DNA of 64,000 nucleotides, taken from contig CALLMH010000025.1 in NCBI GenBank assembly GCA_938007965.1, positions 1 through 64,000 of the forward strand. The letters run 5' to 3'. Numbering within the stretch: position 1 is the stretch's first letter; every line of letters begins with the position of its first letter. Origin of the DNA: an uncultured Saprospiraceae bacterium. Lineage in GTDB: Bacteria > Bacteroidota > Bacteroidia > Chitinophagales > Saprospiraceae. Under the pieces are notes generated by a model, which was not told the origin of the DNA, searched no databases, and saw only the letters and a program-made list of their open reading frames with translations. A program made the translations under genes and the position numbers. Below, one piece after another: positions 39,137 to 49,122 of the stretch.

Positions 39137-40333
39137 ATGAAAGACAGAAAAAGAAAAATAAAAATCGCTTTTTTCGCTGACATCTTGGTCAAAGACTTTG
39201 ACGGGGCGTCTCGTACTATGTTTCATATTATAGAGCGGATTCCGAAGGATGAATTCGAATTTGTTTTTTTCTGCGGGATGCCACCTAAGCGAGATATAGG
39301 TCATGAGGTCTTCGTAGTGCCTTCGATTCCGATTCCATTTAATAGTACATATAAGTTGGCGATTCCCATGTTCAGTTGGTTTTCAATGAGGAAGCGATTG
39401 AAGGAATTTCGTCCGGATGTGATTCATATAGCTTCGCCTTCTCCATTGGGGGATTTTGCATTTCAGTATAAGCGCAGTAGAGATATTCCAGTGATTACAA
39501 TCTACCACACTCATTTTCTATCTTATATAAGCTATTACTTGAGGCCACTTCCTTTTTTGTCAAATCCAGCGGTTAAAACAATCGCCTATGGACAGAAAAA
39601 ATTTTATGATCAATCTTCTTTGATGTATATTCCAACCATGCAGATGGTCCATGAATTGCATAGATATAAATTTGATACGTCGAAGATGAAAATATGGCAA
39701 CGAGGAATGAATCACGAACTATTCAATCCTAATAAACGAGACATACCACGAATCAAGTCGATAACTAAAAATGATAAACCTAATATTCTTTTTGCTTCCA
39801 GGCTCGTATGGGAGAAAAATCTTGCTACCCTAATCAGGATTTATAGAAAGAGTAAGATCGAAGGGGATAAGTATAATTTTATCATAGCAGGGGATGGAGT
39901 AGCACATGATAAGCTGAAAGAGAAAATGCCGGATGCTTACATGCTAGGAAAAGTAGACCACGACAGTTTGGCTGCATTATATGCTTCTGCAGATATATTT
40001 TTATTTCCATCAGTATCAGAGACGTATGGTAATGTAGTGGTAGAGGCGATGGCGAGTGGCTGCCCATGTATCATCGCTAGAGGTGGTGGATCTCAGAGTC
40101 TAGTAGAGCACGGGAAGACTGGATTTTTGTGCGAACCAGAAGACGAAGCAGATTACCTCAGTAGGATTAATCAGGTACAAGAAGATCACAATCTTAGAGA
40201 GGATTTTATTTCCAATGGGATTGAATATACGAAAACCCTCAATTGGGATACACTCTGCGAGACTTATTTTGATGATATTGCCAGGCTTGGTAGTACGGGA
40301 GATCTGCCTTTAGATACAGTTCGGGTCCAATGA
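39137..40333 (+). CDS. GT4-type glycosyltransferase
   Basis: About 398 residues, GT-B fold. The N-terminal domain begins IKIAFFADILVKDFDGASRTM; the C-terminal domain has NILFASRLVWEKNLATL, FIIAGDGVAHDKL and the nucleotide-sugar-binding ETYGNVVVEAMASGCP (the EX7E motif). It is closest in look to the diacylglycerol or mannosyl branch of GT4, so the acceptor may be a lipid. The ATG at 39137 is preferred over a TTG four codons earlier. It overlaps the next gene by four bases (ATGA), so the two products probably act together. Confidence 0.92.
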   Translation: MKDRKRKIKIAFFADILVKDFDGASRTMFHIIERIPKDEFEFVFFCGMPPKRDIGHEVFVVPSIPIPFNSTYKLAIPMFSWFSMRKRLKEFRPDVIHIASPSPLGDFAFQYKRSRDIPVITIYHTHFLSYISYYLRPLPFLSNPAVKTIAYGQKKFYDQSSLMYIPTMQMVHELHRYKFDTSKMKIWQRGMNHELFNPNKRDIPRIKSITKNDKPNILFASRLVWEKNLATLIRIYRKSKIEGDKYNFIIAGDGVAHDKLKEKMPDAYMLGKVDHDSLAALYASADIFLFPSVSETYGNVVVEAMASGCPCIIARGGGSQSLVEHGKTGFLCEPEDEADYLSRINQVQEDHNLREDFISNGIEYTKTLNWDTLCETYFDDIARLGSTGDLPLDTVRVQ

Positions 40334-41346
40334 TATCATTCTATCAAAAATATAAGAAGCCTATAAAGTGGAGCTTGTTGGTATTGGTCGTTGCTTTTGT
40401 AGGACAGTTTGTTTGGAATTCTGATCTAGAAGTGATTGGAGGATATCTAAGGAAGATGCCATTTACATTTATAGGTATTGTGGGGCTTTCATTTTTAGCA
40501 TACCTGAGTGCCACGTTATCGTGGAAGTTGTGCATGGGTTCTGATAGTGCTAAGACTGGATTGCTACAGCTGTTTATGATTCGGCATGTGGGAGAGATGC
40601 TTAGTGTGTTCAATCCTACGAGCGTAATCGCTGGCGAGACACTCAAAGTGCATTACTTGTCTAGAAACGGAGTAGATAATAAGCGATCTGTAAGTTCGAT
40701 ATTGCTTTCTCGAATTTTGATTATTTTATCCGCTCTTTTATTGATTATTCTATCGGTGTTCTACCTAGTATTAGGAGTCATAGGTGATAATCAGGAGCTT
40801 CCGATCATCATTCTTGCACTGATTATTGTTAGTGGATTTGGGTATCTATTGGCTAGGTTTTTATTGCATTCTAAGTTGTATTTATACCGATCTATGACTA
40901 AGATGCAGGAGCGATTTGGACATAAATATATTTCCGATAAGATTTTATTATCTATCAGGGAGATCAATCAAGAAGCACATTTATTCTTTACTGATAATCA
41001 GGGTAAGTTTATCTTGGCATTTATATTATCTGTCATACATTGGATACTAGGAGCTGCCGAGTTTTATTTGATATTGCGCGTGTTGGGATTAGATATTTCC
41101 GTGGTCAATGCTGTAGCAATAGAGATGGGCGTGATCCTTTTCAAGACAGTCGGCGCTATCGTTCCGGGTCAGGTAGGAGTTGAAGAATATGCCAATAAAA
41201 TAATGTTAGAAGCTGTAGGGATAGCTGGAAATGAAGTCTGGTTGGTCGTATCTATCATGCGTCGTGCGAGGCAGTTATTTTGGGTAGGTGTAGCGGGTAT
41301 TTTTTATGTTTTTATGAGAAGGAAGTCACCTCAACCAAAAGGATAA
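40330..41346 (+). CDS. Flippase-like membrane protein (lysylphosphatidylglycerol synthase TM-region family)
   Basis: 338 residues with about eight membrane segments. It fits the UPF0104/LPG-synthase TM family: FLAYLSATLSWKLCMG, IRHVGEMLSVFNPTSVIAGE and KTVGAIVPGQVGVEEYANKIML. The family includes the flippase half of MprF and many proteins of unknown cargo. Translational overlap with the upstream glycosyltransferase suggests it moves, or helps make, that enzyme's lipid product. There is no soluble synthase domain. Confidence 0.85.
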   Translation: MISFYQKYKKPIKWSLLVLVVAFVGQFVWNSDLEVIGGYLRKMPFTFIGIVGLSFLAYLSATLSWKLCMGSDSAKTGLLQLFMIRHVGEMLSVFNPTSVIAGETLKVHYLSRNGVDNKRSVSSILLSRILIILSALLLIILSVFYLVLGVIGDNQELPIIILALIIVSGFGYLLARFLLHSKLYLYRSMTKMQERFGHKYISDKILLSIREINQEAHLFFTDNQGKFILAFILSVIHWILGAAEFYLILRVLGLDISVVNAVAIEMGVILFKTVGAIVPGQVGVEEYANKIMLEAVGIAGNEVWLVVSIMRRARQLFWVGVAGIFYVFMRRKSPQPKG

Positions 41347-41548
41347 CATTCAATTTATGTGCGTTCATATTGAACAAATATGAGTACGTATTCGTAATAG
41401 ACAAAACACTTGAATAGTAAATCTGTGATTCGATCAGTTCGGCGATTTCGAAAAAATGGTTTTGTAATATATGAAGCCTATATTTTCTATGATGTGTATT
41501 TTGTCAAGTACCCGATTCTGTTTTGCCCTAGTTTATGTAATTCAATTG

Positions 41549-41556
41549 TATATTTG
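41549..41556 (+). promoter_or_regulatory. Bacteroidota -7 element for the SulP gene
   Basis: TATATTTG, an exact match, 30 bases before the start codon; TTTG lies 23 bases upstream (41522-41525). Confidence 0.5.
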
Positions 41557-41586
41557 AATTTAATTTAGAAAATCAACACCCAAATT

Positions 41587-43248
41587 ATGGCCTCAAAAAT
41601 ATTAGATTTTAGCAATTTGAAAGGTGATTTTACTGGTGGATTAGTTGCCGGAATTGTGGCACTTCCATTGGCATTAGCATTCGGAGTTCAGTCAGGCATG
41701 GGGGCTATTGCCGGACTCTACGGGGCGATCATGGTAGGAATATTTGCAGCTATATTTGGCGGCACGTCTACACAAGCAAGTGGTCCGACAGGCCCTATGA
41801 CCGTTGTATCTGCAGCTTTAGTGGCGGCAGCTATTCAGATGACTGGTAGTCTAGAGTCCGCTATGGGTATCATACTGTTGAGTTTTTTTCTTGGCGGAGT
41901 TTTACAGATTGTTTTTGGATTGATGAATATTGCTGGATACGTCAAGTATTTCCCATATCCAGTAGTTTCGGGTTTTATGAGTGGGGTAGGTTTGATTATA
42001 ATCATCCTTCAGATATTTCCATTTATGGGTTTGTCTTCTGCAAAATCAACATTTCTCGTCCTACAAGACTTGCCACGGTTATTTGCAGAGTTTAATATCT
42101 ATGCATTAACTCTAGGAGTACTTACGGTATTGATCTATTACGTATTTCCTTATATTACCAAAGCTATTCCGAGTGCATTGGTTGCTTTAGTCGTTGCTAC
42201 ATTGGTTAGCTATTTCGTAGGGTGGGATGTGCCCATTATTGGTGAGATACCATCAGGGATTCCAGACTTACAAATCAAGACTATGTTTACCAATATTCCT
42301 GCCGAAGCATATTCTATGATTTTTGAATATGCGGCTGTTCTTGCGGTTTTGGGCAGTATAGACTCCCTACTCACTTCAGTGATTGCGGACAATATGACGA
42401 AGACTAGGCACAATAGTAATAGAGAATTAATAGGTCAAGGGATAGGTAATATGCTCGCTGCAATGATCGGTGGTATTCCTGGAGCTGGAGCGACAAAGGG
42501 TACAGTAGTTAATATCAATGCAGGCGGTCGTACTAGGATCTCCGGGGCTATTCATGGTCTACTTTTACTGGGGGTTCTCCTGGGTCTGGGATGGTTGGCG
42601 GCACATATTCCATTGTCAGTATTAGCGGGATTGCTTATACCTATTGGATTTAAGATTATAGATACGAAAGGTCTAAAGCACCTGTTCAAAGTTCCAAAAG
42701 CGGATGCGGTCGTGTTGGTATTGGTACTACTGATTACTACGTTTGGCAGTCTGATTCAGGCGGTAGGCATAGGTGTGGTACTTGCTTGTATATTATTCAT
42801 GAAGAAAGCAAGTGACCTTGGAGAAAAAGGGATCGTAATGGAATCTATAGCGGATCTAAAAGATGAAAAACCATGGCAAGACGAATTGCCCTTTTATGAA
42901 CTGTATAAGAATAAGGTACTAATTAAGCACTTGAATGGTCCACTGTTTTTTGGATATACGACGCATCTCAAGAACCAAGTTGCCGATATGAGTAAAGATA
43001 TAGAGGTGTTGATTATCCGTATGGATCAGGTGCCTCTCATCGATCAATCTGGATTGTATGCCCTAGAAGATATCGTATTTGATTTGGAATTAAATGGAGT
43101 GCAGGTATATTTTGTGAATCTCCAAGAGCAACCAATGGATATGCTCAGATCGATTGATATTATCCCAGATTTAGTACATGAGAGTCACATTTTTGCAAAT
43201 GTAAAAGATGCTTTTGCTTATATAAAGAACGTAGTCAGTACTCGATGA
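41587..43248 (+). CDS. SulP-family anion transporter with STAS domain
   Basis: 553 residues: about 12-14 membrane segments, with the N-terminal GDFTGGLVAGIVALPLALAFG, FGGTSTQASGPTGPMTVV, and PGAGATKGTVVNINAGGRTRISG, followed by a C-terminal STAS domain (~440-553; IIRMDQVPLIDQSGLYALEDI). Family members carry sulfate, bicarbonate or other anions, some with sodium. Context gives no hint: the gene stands alone, without a carbonic anhydrase or sulfate-assimilation gene beside it. Confidence 0.93.
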   Translation: MASKILDFSNLKGDFTGGLVAGIVALPLALAFGVQSGMGAIAGLYGAIMVGIFAAIFGGTSTQASGPTGPMTVVSAALVAAAIQMTGSLESAMGIILLSFFLGGVLQIVFGLMNIAGYVKYFPYPVVSGFMSGVGLIIIILQIFPFMGLSSAKSTFLVLQDLPRLFAEFNIYALTLGVLTVLIYYVFPYITKAIPSALVALVVATLVSYFVGWDVPIIGEIPSGIPDLQIKTMFTNIPAEAYSMIFEYAAVLAVLGSIDSLLTSVIADNMTKTRHNSNRELIGQGIGNMLAAMIGGIPGAGATKGTVVNINAGGRTRISGAIHGLLLLGVLLGLGWLAAHIPLSVLAGLLIPIGFKIIDTKGLKHLFKVPKADAVVLVLVLLITTFGSLIQAVGIGVVLACILFMKKASDLGEKGIVMESIADLKDEKPWQDELPFYELYKNKVLIKHLNGPLFFGYTTHLKNQVADMSKDIEVLIIRMDQVPLIDQSGLYALEDIVFDLELNGVQVYFVNLQEQPMDMLRSIDIIPDLVHESHIFANVKDAFAYIKNVVSTR

Positions 43249-43367
43249 TACCCATACCTACAGTATGATCTTTAAACTACTAGGCTAGTTAAAAAAAAAG
43301 TAAGGCAGTCATGGTCTAGTGAATAAAAGGATATTCTATATTTTGCAATATCCCTACTTTATAGACA

Positions 43368-45860
43368 TCATCCATTTATCACGGTGTCATAATCCAAGAA
43401 GTAGACTACCTTGAGAGAGATACTGTTCGTCTGTCTGTAGTCGAATAAATTTGAGAAGTTGGAGAAGTAATTATTATCGAAGTTTCGATCACTGCCACTT
43501 ATGTTGTTTTTCCATACGACTATGATATCGCTACCTTTGGTAAATCTCCAAGTATAATTAAGGTCTAGCGTAAAAAAATTGAAATTCACATCATAGATAT
43601 CTTCTCCTGTTTCTGTCTTACCATCGAATGCTAGATCAGTAAGAGATCCATCATCCTCTAATCTGCCAAATTTCACATATTGGACTTGATCCCAATTGTG
43701 ACGGATTCTAGTGGCAAGAGACATTTTATCATTGAATATATACTGTACTCTCAGACTATTGTCGAATGTCGATCTATTTCGTGTGCCATACATCACATCC
43801 CCGTCACTGATCCCAACTATGTCTTGGGGTGTAAAGGCCGTACTTACGAAGCCGTTATCATTTTTGGATGTGGTATAGTTAGCCGATAAGAAAAACGATA
43901 ATTGATCGTTGACTCTTACTCTAGGGCTGAAGTCTATATTGGTAAATTGTCTTCCCTCTTCTCCAAATTTTCGATAGAAACCTCTGATATCTAGCGCGAA
44001 TGTTTTCCTATAATCCGATGAAAAGAATGAGCTTGCAGAGAATGAAGTTGGAAACTCATAAAACTTAGAAAAATCTCTCGTTCGAGGTTCGAAATAATCA
44101 AATGAGGTAAATGGCTCATATCTTATATTTCCTCCGATAGCATTTCTACTTTTCCATAGTACAAAGCCTCTGAGCCCTAGGCCATAGTTTACAAATTTAT
44201 TCGGACTGTATAATCGGTCATAATTTTGACTCACCCCTATTTCCCATCTTTGGACTTTATCGTTACCCGGTTTGAATTGATTGTAAGATACTTCAGAATA
44301 AACTTTTCTTTCGTTTGGACCAAATAATATACCTAAATCATTAGGATTGTAATTGTCAGATTCTTCATTGTAGAATATTTCTCCTTGCCAATTTCCACTT
44401 ATTTTGGCTGCGCTCAGAGAATAGGTATGGCCAGTATTGGTTCCGCTATTAAAAAATTGATTCGCAACCACTGCTTTACCACTGATGGCATACGTCTGTG
44501 ATTTATTTCTCAAGCCGAAGAATAGACCCGTTACATTGGCATTATAGTCATCGCCGAATCTCGTCACGTTGGTGTTTATCAGCGTCACTACACTATTATT
44601 AGGTAAGTTTTGATCCGCTACGGCGACATTATAGTTGGTCAGAGGATTGGTTCGTACTTGTCTTTGCAGCCCAGTTATAGTATCACGGATCACAGCAAAT
44701 TCTTCTCCTTCTACTGCATTAAATAATCCTAACCCTGTACCGGAAGAAGTTCTACCTGATACTTTTGTAGCATTATACAGCTGTGCTTGGAGTGGATTGG
44801 CAGTGACAATTTCATTTGATTGAAGATTGGTGAATGCACTGAAGTAATTTATAGGCCTTCCACCTACTCTTCTGGTATAAAACAGATTTCCTTTATCGAA
44901 TAGCTCTGTTCCTTCTTTGAAGAATTGCCTGTTCTCATCAAACTGTATTTCGAATGGAGATAGATTGAGAACTTCGTTATCAAAAATCACCTGACCAAAA
45001 TCTGGAACTACTGTCATGTCTAATGTAAATGCATCATTGATTCCATATTTAAGATCCATTCCTCCAGTGTAGGCGGGTGTAACAGAGGTAGCTTGATTGA
45101 TACTTGGATTTCCTATGGTGTTGATATAACCGGTCACAAATGGTATGATCGAAAGCCTCACGGGTGATTCTATATTTGATATTCCTTCTAGCCGTCCTGC
45201 CTGATTTAGGAATCCGTCGATAGCTGGATTTACAGGATTCCAGTATACATTTTCTCGGAATCTTCTAATCTCTCTTATGAATTGGATATTCCAGTTTTGT
45301 ATATCTGCATTCGCAAATCTGAGGGAAAGATAGGGTATGAATAACTCCACGGACCATCCATTATCTAAGAATCGTACTTCACTATCCCAAATCGCATCCC
45401 AGCTGGAATCTTCATTTCCCGCTGAGATTTTAATATCCTGCTGTACTCCCGACGCAGTCACATTGAATGAAAATCCATTCAGCCCATCTTGATACGTATC
45501 AAATACTACGCCAAACCAATCTGTGTTTCCTCTTTGATCTCTTGGCGATAGCTCTTTGAGGATTTTGTCGGGCTCTGTATCATACATCATGGCTCCTATG
45601 TATATACCTCTATCTGTATAAAGTAATTTTACTTCCGTCTTTTGAGAAACAGGATCTTCGAATACGGGGTCAGTCTGTATGAAATTGGTAGCTATTTCTG
45701 ATTTGTCCCATGCCTTATCGGTAAGAAATCCGTCTATGTTTATTTTCTCTTCTTTACTTATTCTATTGATTTGGATTACTTTTTTAGCTGCTTGGGCACA
45801 TAGAGTATGGGAGAACATTCCAGTACAAAAGGTAAAAATAAGTAAGAACAGTTTTTTCAT
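43368..45860 (-). CDS. DUF5916 outer-membrane protein with CBM9-like N-terminal domain
   Basis: 830 residues with a signal peptide (MKKLFLLIFTFCTGMFSHTLCAQ). An N-terminal CBM9-like sandwich (~35-230; NIDGFLTDKAWDKSEIATNF, FSFNVTASGVQQD, WSVELFIPYLSLRF) is followed by the DUF5916 beta-barrel-like region (DFGQVIFDNEVLNLSPFEIQFDENRQFFKEG, then alternating strands ending with an aromatic-rich segment). It is probably an outer-membrane protein; substrate unknown. It lies 66 bases downstream of the TonB-dependent receptor on the same strand, but has its own -7 element. Confidence 0.88.
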   Translation of the reverse strand: MKKLFLLIFTFCTGMFSHTLCAQAAKKVIQINRISKEEKINIDGFLTDKAWDKSEIATNFIQTDPVFEDPVSQKTEVKLLYTDRGIYIGAMMYDTEPDKILKELSPRDQRGNTDWFGVVFDTYQDGLNGFSFNVTASGVQQDIKISAGNEDSSWDAIWDSEVRFLDNGWSVELFIPYLSLRFANADIQNWNIQFIREIRRFRENVYWNPVNPAIDGFLNQAGRLEGISNIESPVRLSIIPFVTGYINTIGNPSINQATSVTPAYTGGMDLKYGINDAFTLDMTVVPDFGQVIFDNEVLNLSPFEIQFDENRQFFKEGTELFDKGNLFYTRRVGGRPINYFSAFTNLQSNEIVTANPLQAQLYNATKVSGRTSSGTGLGLFNAVEGEEFAVIRDTITGLQRQVRTNPLTNYNVAVADQNLPNNSVVTLINTNVTRFGDDYNANVTGLFFGLRNKSQTYAISGKAVVANQFFNSGTNTGHTYSLSAAKISGNWQGEIFYNEESDNYNPNDLGILFGPNERKVYSEVSYNQFKPGNDKVQRWEIGVSQNYDRLYSPNKFVNYGLGLRGFVLWKSRNAIGGNIRYEPFTSFDYFEPRTRDFSKFYEFPTSFSASSFFSSDYRKTFALDIRGFYRKFGEEGRQFTNIDFSPRVRVNDQLSFFLSANYTTSKNDNGFVSTAFTPQDIVGISDGDVMYGTRNRSTFDNSLRVQYIFNDKMSLATRIRHNWDQVQYVKFGRLEDDGSLTDLAFDGKTETGEDIYDVNFNFFTLDLNYTWRFTKGSDIIVVWKNNISGSDRNFDNNYFSNFSNLFDYRQTNSISLKVVYFLDYDTVING

Positions 45861-45864
45861 CCTG

Positions 45865-45872
45865 CAAAAGTA
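45865..45872 (-). promoter_or_regulatory. -7 element abutting the DUF5916 start codon
   Basis: Reads TACTTTTG on the minus strand, four bases ahead of the ATG. No good -33 is seen. If used, the transcript would start at or next to the A of ATG. Confidence 0.35.
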
Positions 45873-45926
45873 ATAAGCTACTTGGACTTAATTCATAATG
45901 TATTGCTAATTATTATAATATATTTC

Positions 45927-48161
45927 CTAAATGACATATTTGATATTTATACTGAATAGGGTATGTCTAGGACGACCAGCATAGTAGTGTCTAGGCGCAT
46001 TGCCACCAAATGAGGATGCATTGACCAATGTCATCGCAGCATATTTTTCATCCCACAGATTCACAAAGTGGATTCTTGGAGATATCTGCCATTTGCCACG
46101 ATTCCAGCGATAACCAGCAAGTGCATTGACCAATTGATAGGACTCTGATTGGATAGAGTTATCATCTCGCATTTGATATGCATCTACGAACTGATAGCGT
46201 AGATTAGCAAACCAGCCTTGGTGCACCCCAGAAATGATGGTCGTGAACACCTGTAACGGGGCACCTGGAATAGTGTTGCCAGAGAAATCAATTTCATTAT
46301 CTATAAAGTTGATGTACCGATTTTGCATCACGTTATAGTTGACTTCTATATTGAGATTCTTCTGGTCTATATTTCTTAGTAGTTTATATTTTAGACCCAG
46401 TTCTACTCCTGCATAATATGCATTTCCACTATTTGTATTTATGGGTTGATTGGTTTGATCTCTTTCTATCGTGATGAGGTCTGTAGCCCACATAGAGTAG
46501 ATCTCTCCTCTGTATTCTAGATGATCAGCGATGATTCCTTTGCCGCCTAGAGATACATTCCATGCGGATGAGGGGAGTAGATCTTGGCTATACTGACCAC
46601 TAGGCAGTAGCGCTTGTTGAGGACTAAAATAATTGACCCCTCGCCCTACAATAACATACAGTCGGTTGTAGCTGTTCAGTCGATAAGAAAATGTCGCTTC
46701 TGGTAATATGAATGCTCTGTCTAGTACATCACTACCTTCAGCAGATATGGATACGTATTGGGCATTTAGTCCTAGTTTGTAAGCCCATTTATGAGAGATC
46801 TCGGCATCGAGTTGGGTGTATAGTTCATATATAGATCTATGCTCGTCACCTTCTCCGAATTGAGCACCTTTCGAGTCGACATCAGTATCGAAGAGTTGAA
46901 AGTCGTACCCTTCATTTTGTAATCTGTAACCGACCGTATATACTTCATCATATCCCGGGCGCTCATATGTAAACTTTCCTTTTACGCCATATGTATCTGC
47001 GGATTCGTCGATCGTATTGAATGGTCTAAGCTCTGAACTCTCAAATATCTGCCCATAGGCGGTATGAGACATCGACCTCTTGTAGTCAAAAGCATAGTCA
47101 ATATTTAAGCCGATCAATGTCCGATTATAATCTTCATTGCCTCGTGCTTTGTTCCATGTAAATGCAGCTTTCGAAGGCTCGTTGTCATAGTCTTCTCTAT
47201 TAAGTGAGCTAGGTATGAATGCCTTCAAGTCTACGTGATTGAAAAGACCAGTAAGTTTTAATTTACCACCCCTATTCATGGTATAATTAAGTGTAAGATT
47301 GCCTCTAGTGAATTGATTATTGTCTCGATAGCCATCATCAGTTACATGTGAATGATAGATAGATAGATTATGCGAATTCTTCCTGTCGGTTCTTCCGAGG
47401 TTGATTTGATTTTGGGTAGTAAAGTGCCCCCATTTTCCTATTGTATTATTGGTAGTCAGTTCAGTTTTTTCTTCAGATCTAATATTCTTATTTTTTATTA
47501 TGATGGCACCCCCGTAACCAGCTTCGTAATCACTTCCGGTTGTTCCTTTTATTATTTCTATGCGATCGGCCATATGTAGTCCTAGATCTTCTATGGCACT
47601 TTCCCCTATACTATTGTGTAGAGGTATATTATTATAAAAGGTTTTCACATCCGAGGTTGCGAATTGAGATGTGCTTCCGATCCCTCTTATGGTCAGTTTA
47701 TTGGTGTTGAACCCTCCTGATTGCATATGTAATCCTGGAACTATGTTCAGCACATCACTGGTACTGCCGGGGATGGTAATTTCGTTTATTTTCTTGGTAA
47801 GGGTTGTTGTGTTTTCGGCTTCGGAAATAATGTATTTAGCATTGATTTCGACTGGTGCATCGTGATAATCCAATATCATTTTTTCGATCAATACGATCCG
47901 ATATTTGTTTTGTCCATTGAGAATTAATTCTTGTTGTCGATAGCCTATATAGCTTATCTGTAGTGTGTCGCTCGATGTTAGAAGGGTAAAAGTACCATCG
48001 ATGCCCGAGATGGTGCCATTTTCTGTTCCTTTTTCAATAATAGTTACGCCTATAAGTGGCTCACCGTTCCTATTTACTACTATTCCACTGACTACCTCCT
48101 GACCTAAAACTAAAGTTGGAAATAAAAATATTGAATAACAAATGATAAAAAATGACTTCAT
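45927..48161 (-). CDS. TonB-dependent outer-membrane receptor
   Basis: 744 residues with a signal peptide (ends VLGQ). An N-terminal carboxypeptidase-regulatory-like domain (~22-95; SGIVVNRNGEPLIGVTI, GIDGTFTLL) is followed by the plug (~120-230; VLNIVPGLHMQSGGFNTNKLTIRGIG, EIIKGTTGSDYEAGYGGAIIIK) and a beta barrel ending with the aromatic/hydrophobic strand HTLFSINIKYVI. There is no SusD partner, so this is not a classical glycan locus; siderophore, metal or vitamin uptake is more likely but cannot be decided. It lies upstream of the DUF5916 gene on the same strand. Confidence 0.93.
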   Translation of the reverse strand: MKSFFIICYSIFLFPTLVLGQEVVSGIVVNRNGEPLIGVTIIEKGTENGTISGIDGTFTLLTSSDTLQISYIGYRQQELILNGQNKYRIVLIEKMILDYHDAPVEINAKYIISEAENTTTLTKKINEITIPGSTSDVLNIVPGLHMQSGGFNTNKLTIRGIGSTSQFATSDVKTFYNNIPLHNSIGESAIEDLGLHMADRIEIIKGTTGSDYEAGYGGAIIIKNKNIRSEEKTELTTNNTIGKWGHFTTQNQINLGRTDRKNSHNLSIYHSHVTDDGYRDNNQFTRGNLTLNYTMNRGGKLKLTGLFNHVDLKAFIPSSLNREDYDNEPSKAAFTWNKARGNEDYNRTLIGLNIDYAFDYKRSMSHTAYGQIFESSELRPFNTIDESADTYGVKGKFTYERPGYDEVYTVGYRLQNEGYDFQLFDTDVDSKGAQFGEGDEHRSIYELYTQLDAEISHKWAYKLGLNAQYVSISAEGSDVLDRAFILPEATFSYRLNSYNRLYVIVGRGVNYFSPQQALLPSGQYSQDLLPSSAWNVSLGGKGIIADHLEYRGEIYSMWATDLITIERDQTNQPINTNSGNAYYAGVELGLKYKLLRNIDQKNLNIEVNYNVMQNRYINFIDNEIDFSGNTIPGAPLQVFTTIISGVHQGWFANLRYQFVDAYQMRDDNSIQSESYQLVNALAGYRWNRGKWQISPRIHFVNLWDEKYAAMTLVNASSFGGNAPRHYYAGRPRHTLFSINIKYVI

Positions 48162-48283
48162 GCGATGCGTTGAGATAAAGTAAAATTCTCATCAAAGATT
48201 CACATATATGATCTCTTTTTATCAAAAATAATGTTTTTCTTTTGTTATTTAAGCGCTAATCGTCCTCTGAACTCGGTAATTTA

Positions 48284-48310
48284 TTGGATATTTATCATCA
48301 ACTATATTTG
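48284..48310 (+). promoter_or_regulatory. Promoter of the DUF2147 gene
   Basis: TTG (48284-48286), 16-base spacer, TATATTTG (48303-48310). The element ends six bases before the ATG at 48317, so the transcript is predicted to be leaderless or nearly so. Confidence 0.55.
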
Positions 48311-48316
48311 AAATTT

Positions 48317-48742
48317 ATGAAAACAATACTTCAACTTATATTTATCTGTATTACTTCTTTTACCATCAACGCGCAATCTGCGATAGGCACTTGGAAAACC
48401 ATCGACGATGAAGACGGAAAAGTAAAGTCACACGTAGAGATCTATGAGCAAAACGGCAAGCTATATGGAAAAGTATCCCGACTAATCAGTACAAAGACTA
48501 CAGTATGTAGTGATTGTAAAGGGGCAAAAAAAGGGCAGGCCATTGAAGGTATGGAAATCATATGGAACCTTGAAAAAGATTCAGACACAGAATGGGAAGG
48601 AGGATATATACTAGATCCCGCATCGGGCAAAGAATATAAGTGTAAAATCGAACTTACTGATGCGAATACATTAAATGTCAGAGGGTTTATCGGTTTTTCT
48701 TTATTGGGAAGAACCCAAACATGGTACCGTGTGGATAACTAA
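48317..48742 (+). CDS. DUF2147 secreted protein
   Basis: About 141 residues. A signal peptide (MKTILQLIFICITSFTINAQ) precedes the DUF2147 domain: AIGTWKTIDDEDGKVKSHVEI, LYGKVSRL, the CSDC pair, KGQAIEGMEIIW, GGYILDPASGKEYKCKIEL and the end VRGFIGFSLLGRTQTWYRV. The domain is a small periplasmic beta barrel of unknown role. A longer frame starts with the TTG at 48284, but that TTG is the -33 element and the signal peptide begins at 48317. Confidence 0.9.
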   Translation: MKTILQLIFICITSFTINAQSAIGTWKTIDDEDGKVKSHVEIYEQNGKLYGKVSRLISTKTTVCSDCKGAKKGQAIEGMEIIWNLEKDSDTEWEGGYILDPASGKEYKCKIELTDANTLNVRGFIGFSLLGRTQTWYRVDN

Positions 48743-48885
48743 GATGTGTCCCTAAAATAATACGGAAGCGAAACGGAGTAAAAGATAAATTACTTTCGCT
48801 TTCTATTGAAGCTATTTTACGATAGTTTTTTAAATCACGACGTTGGGACAATGAGGAAGGCAGGTGATTTTGGGGACAAAAAAAA

Positions 48886-48957
48886 GCAGGGTCTCAAATT
48901 AATGAAAGCCCCTGCATAACCCCAAAAAACCAATTGAAAACAATCGTCTTTACTCCC
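48886..48957. repeat. Structured ~72-bp repeat, copy 1
   Basis: GCAGGG...CCCTGC hairpin, then an invariant A-rich segment (about 30 bases from ATAACCCC through AACAAT) and TTACTCCC. Copy 2 begins 166 bases downstream. On the minus strand the hairpin is followed by eight T, forming a good terminator. On the plus strand a second weak hairpin (ACTCCC with GGAAGT, 48952-48967) is followed by TATATTTTT. Either strand could therefore encode a small RNA. Confidence 0.7.
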
Positions 48958-49051
48958 GATTTGGAAGTGTATATTTTTAAATAATTACTTTTAACTATTG
49001 GATTTAATATCTTGATTTTTTGATTAAAATCAGATGGAGTTTTTAAAAACA

Positions 49052-49122
49052 GCAGGGATCCAAATTAATGGACACCCTGCATAACCCCAAAAAACCAATT
49101 GAAAACAATTATTCTTACTCTC
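49052..49122. repeat. Structured ~71-bp repeat, copy 2
   Basis: Same layout as copy 1: GCAGGG...CCCTGC, the same A-rich segment without a change, then TTACTCTC. The loop differs at its edges, but the centre CAAATTAATG is kept. On the plus strand CTCTC-TTAAT-GAGAG (49118-49132) is followed by a T-rich tract; on the minus strand the first hairpin is followed by TGTTTTT. Confidence 0.7.
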
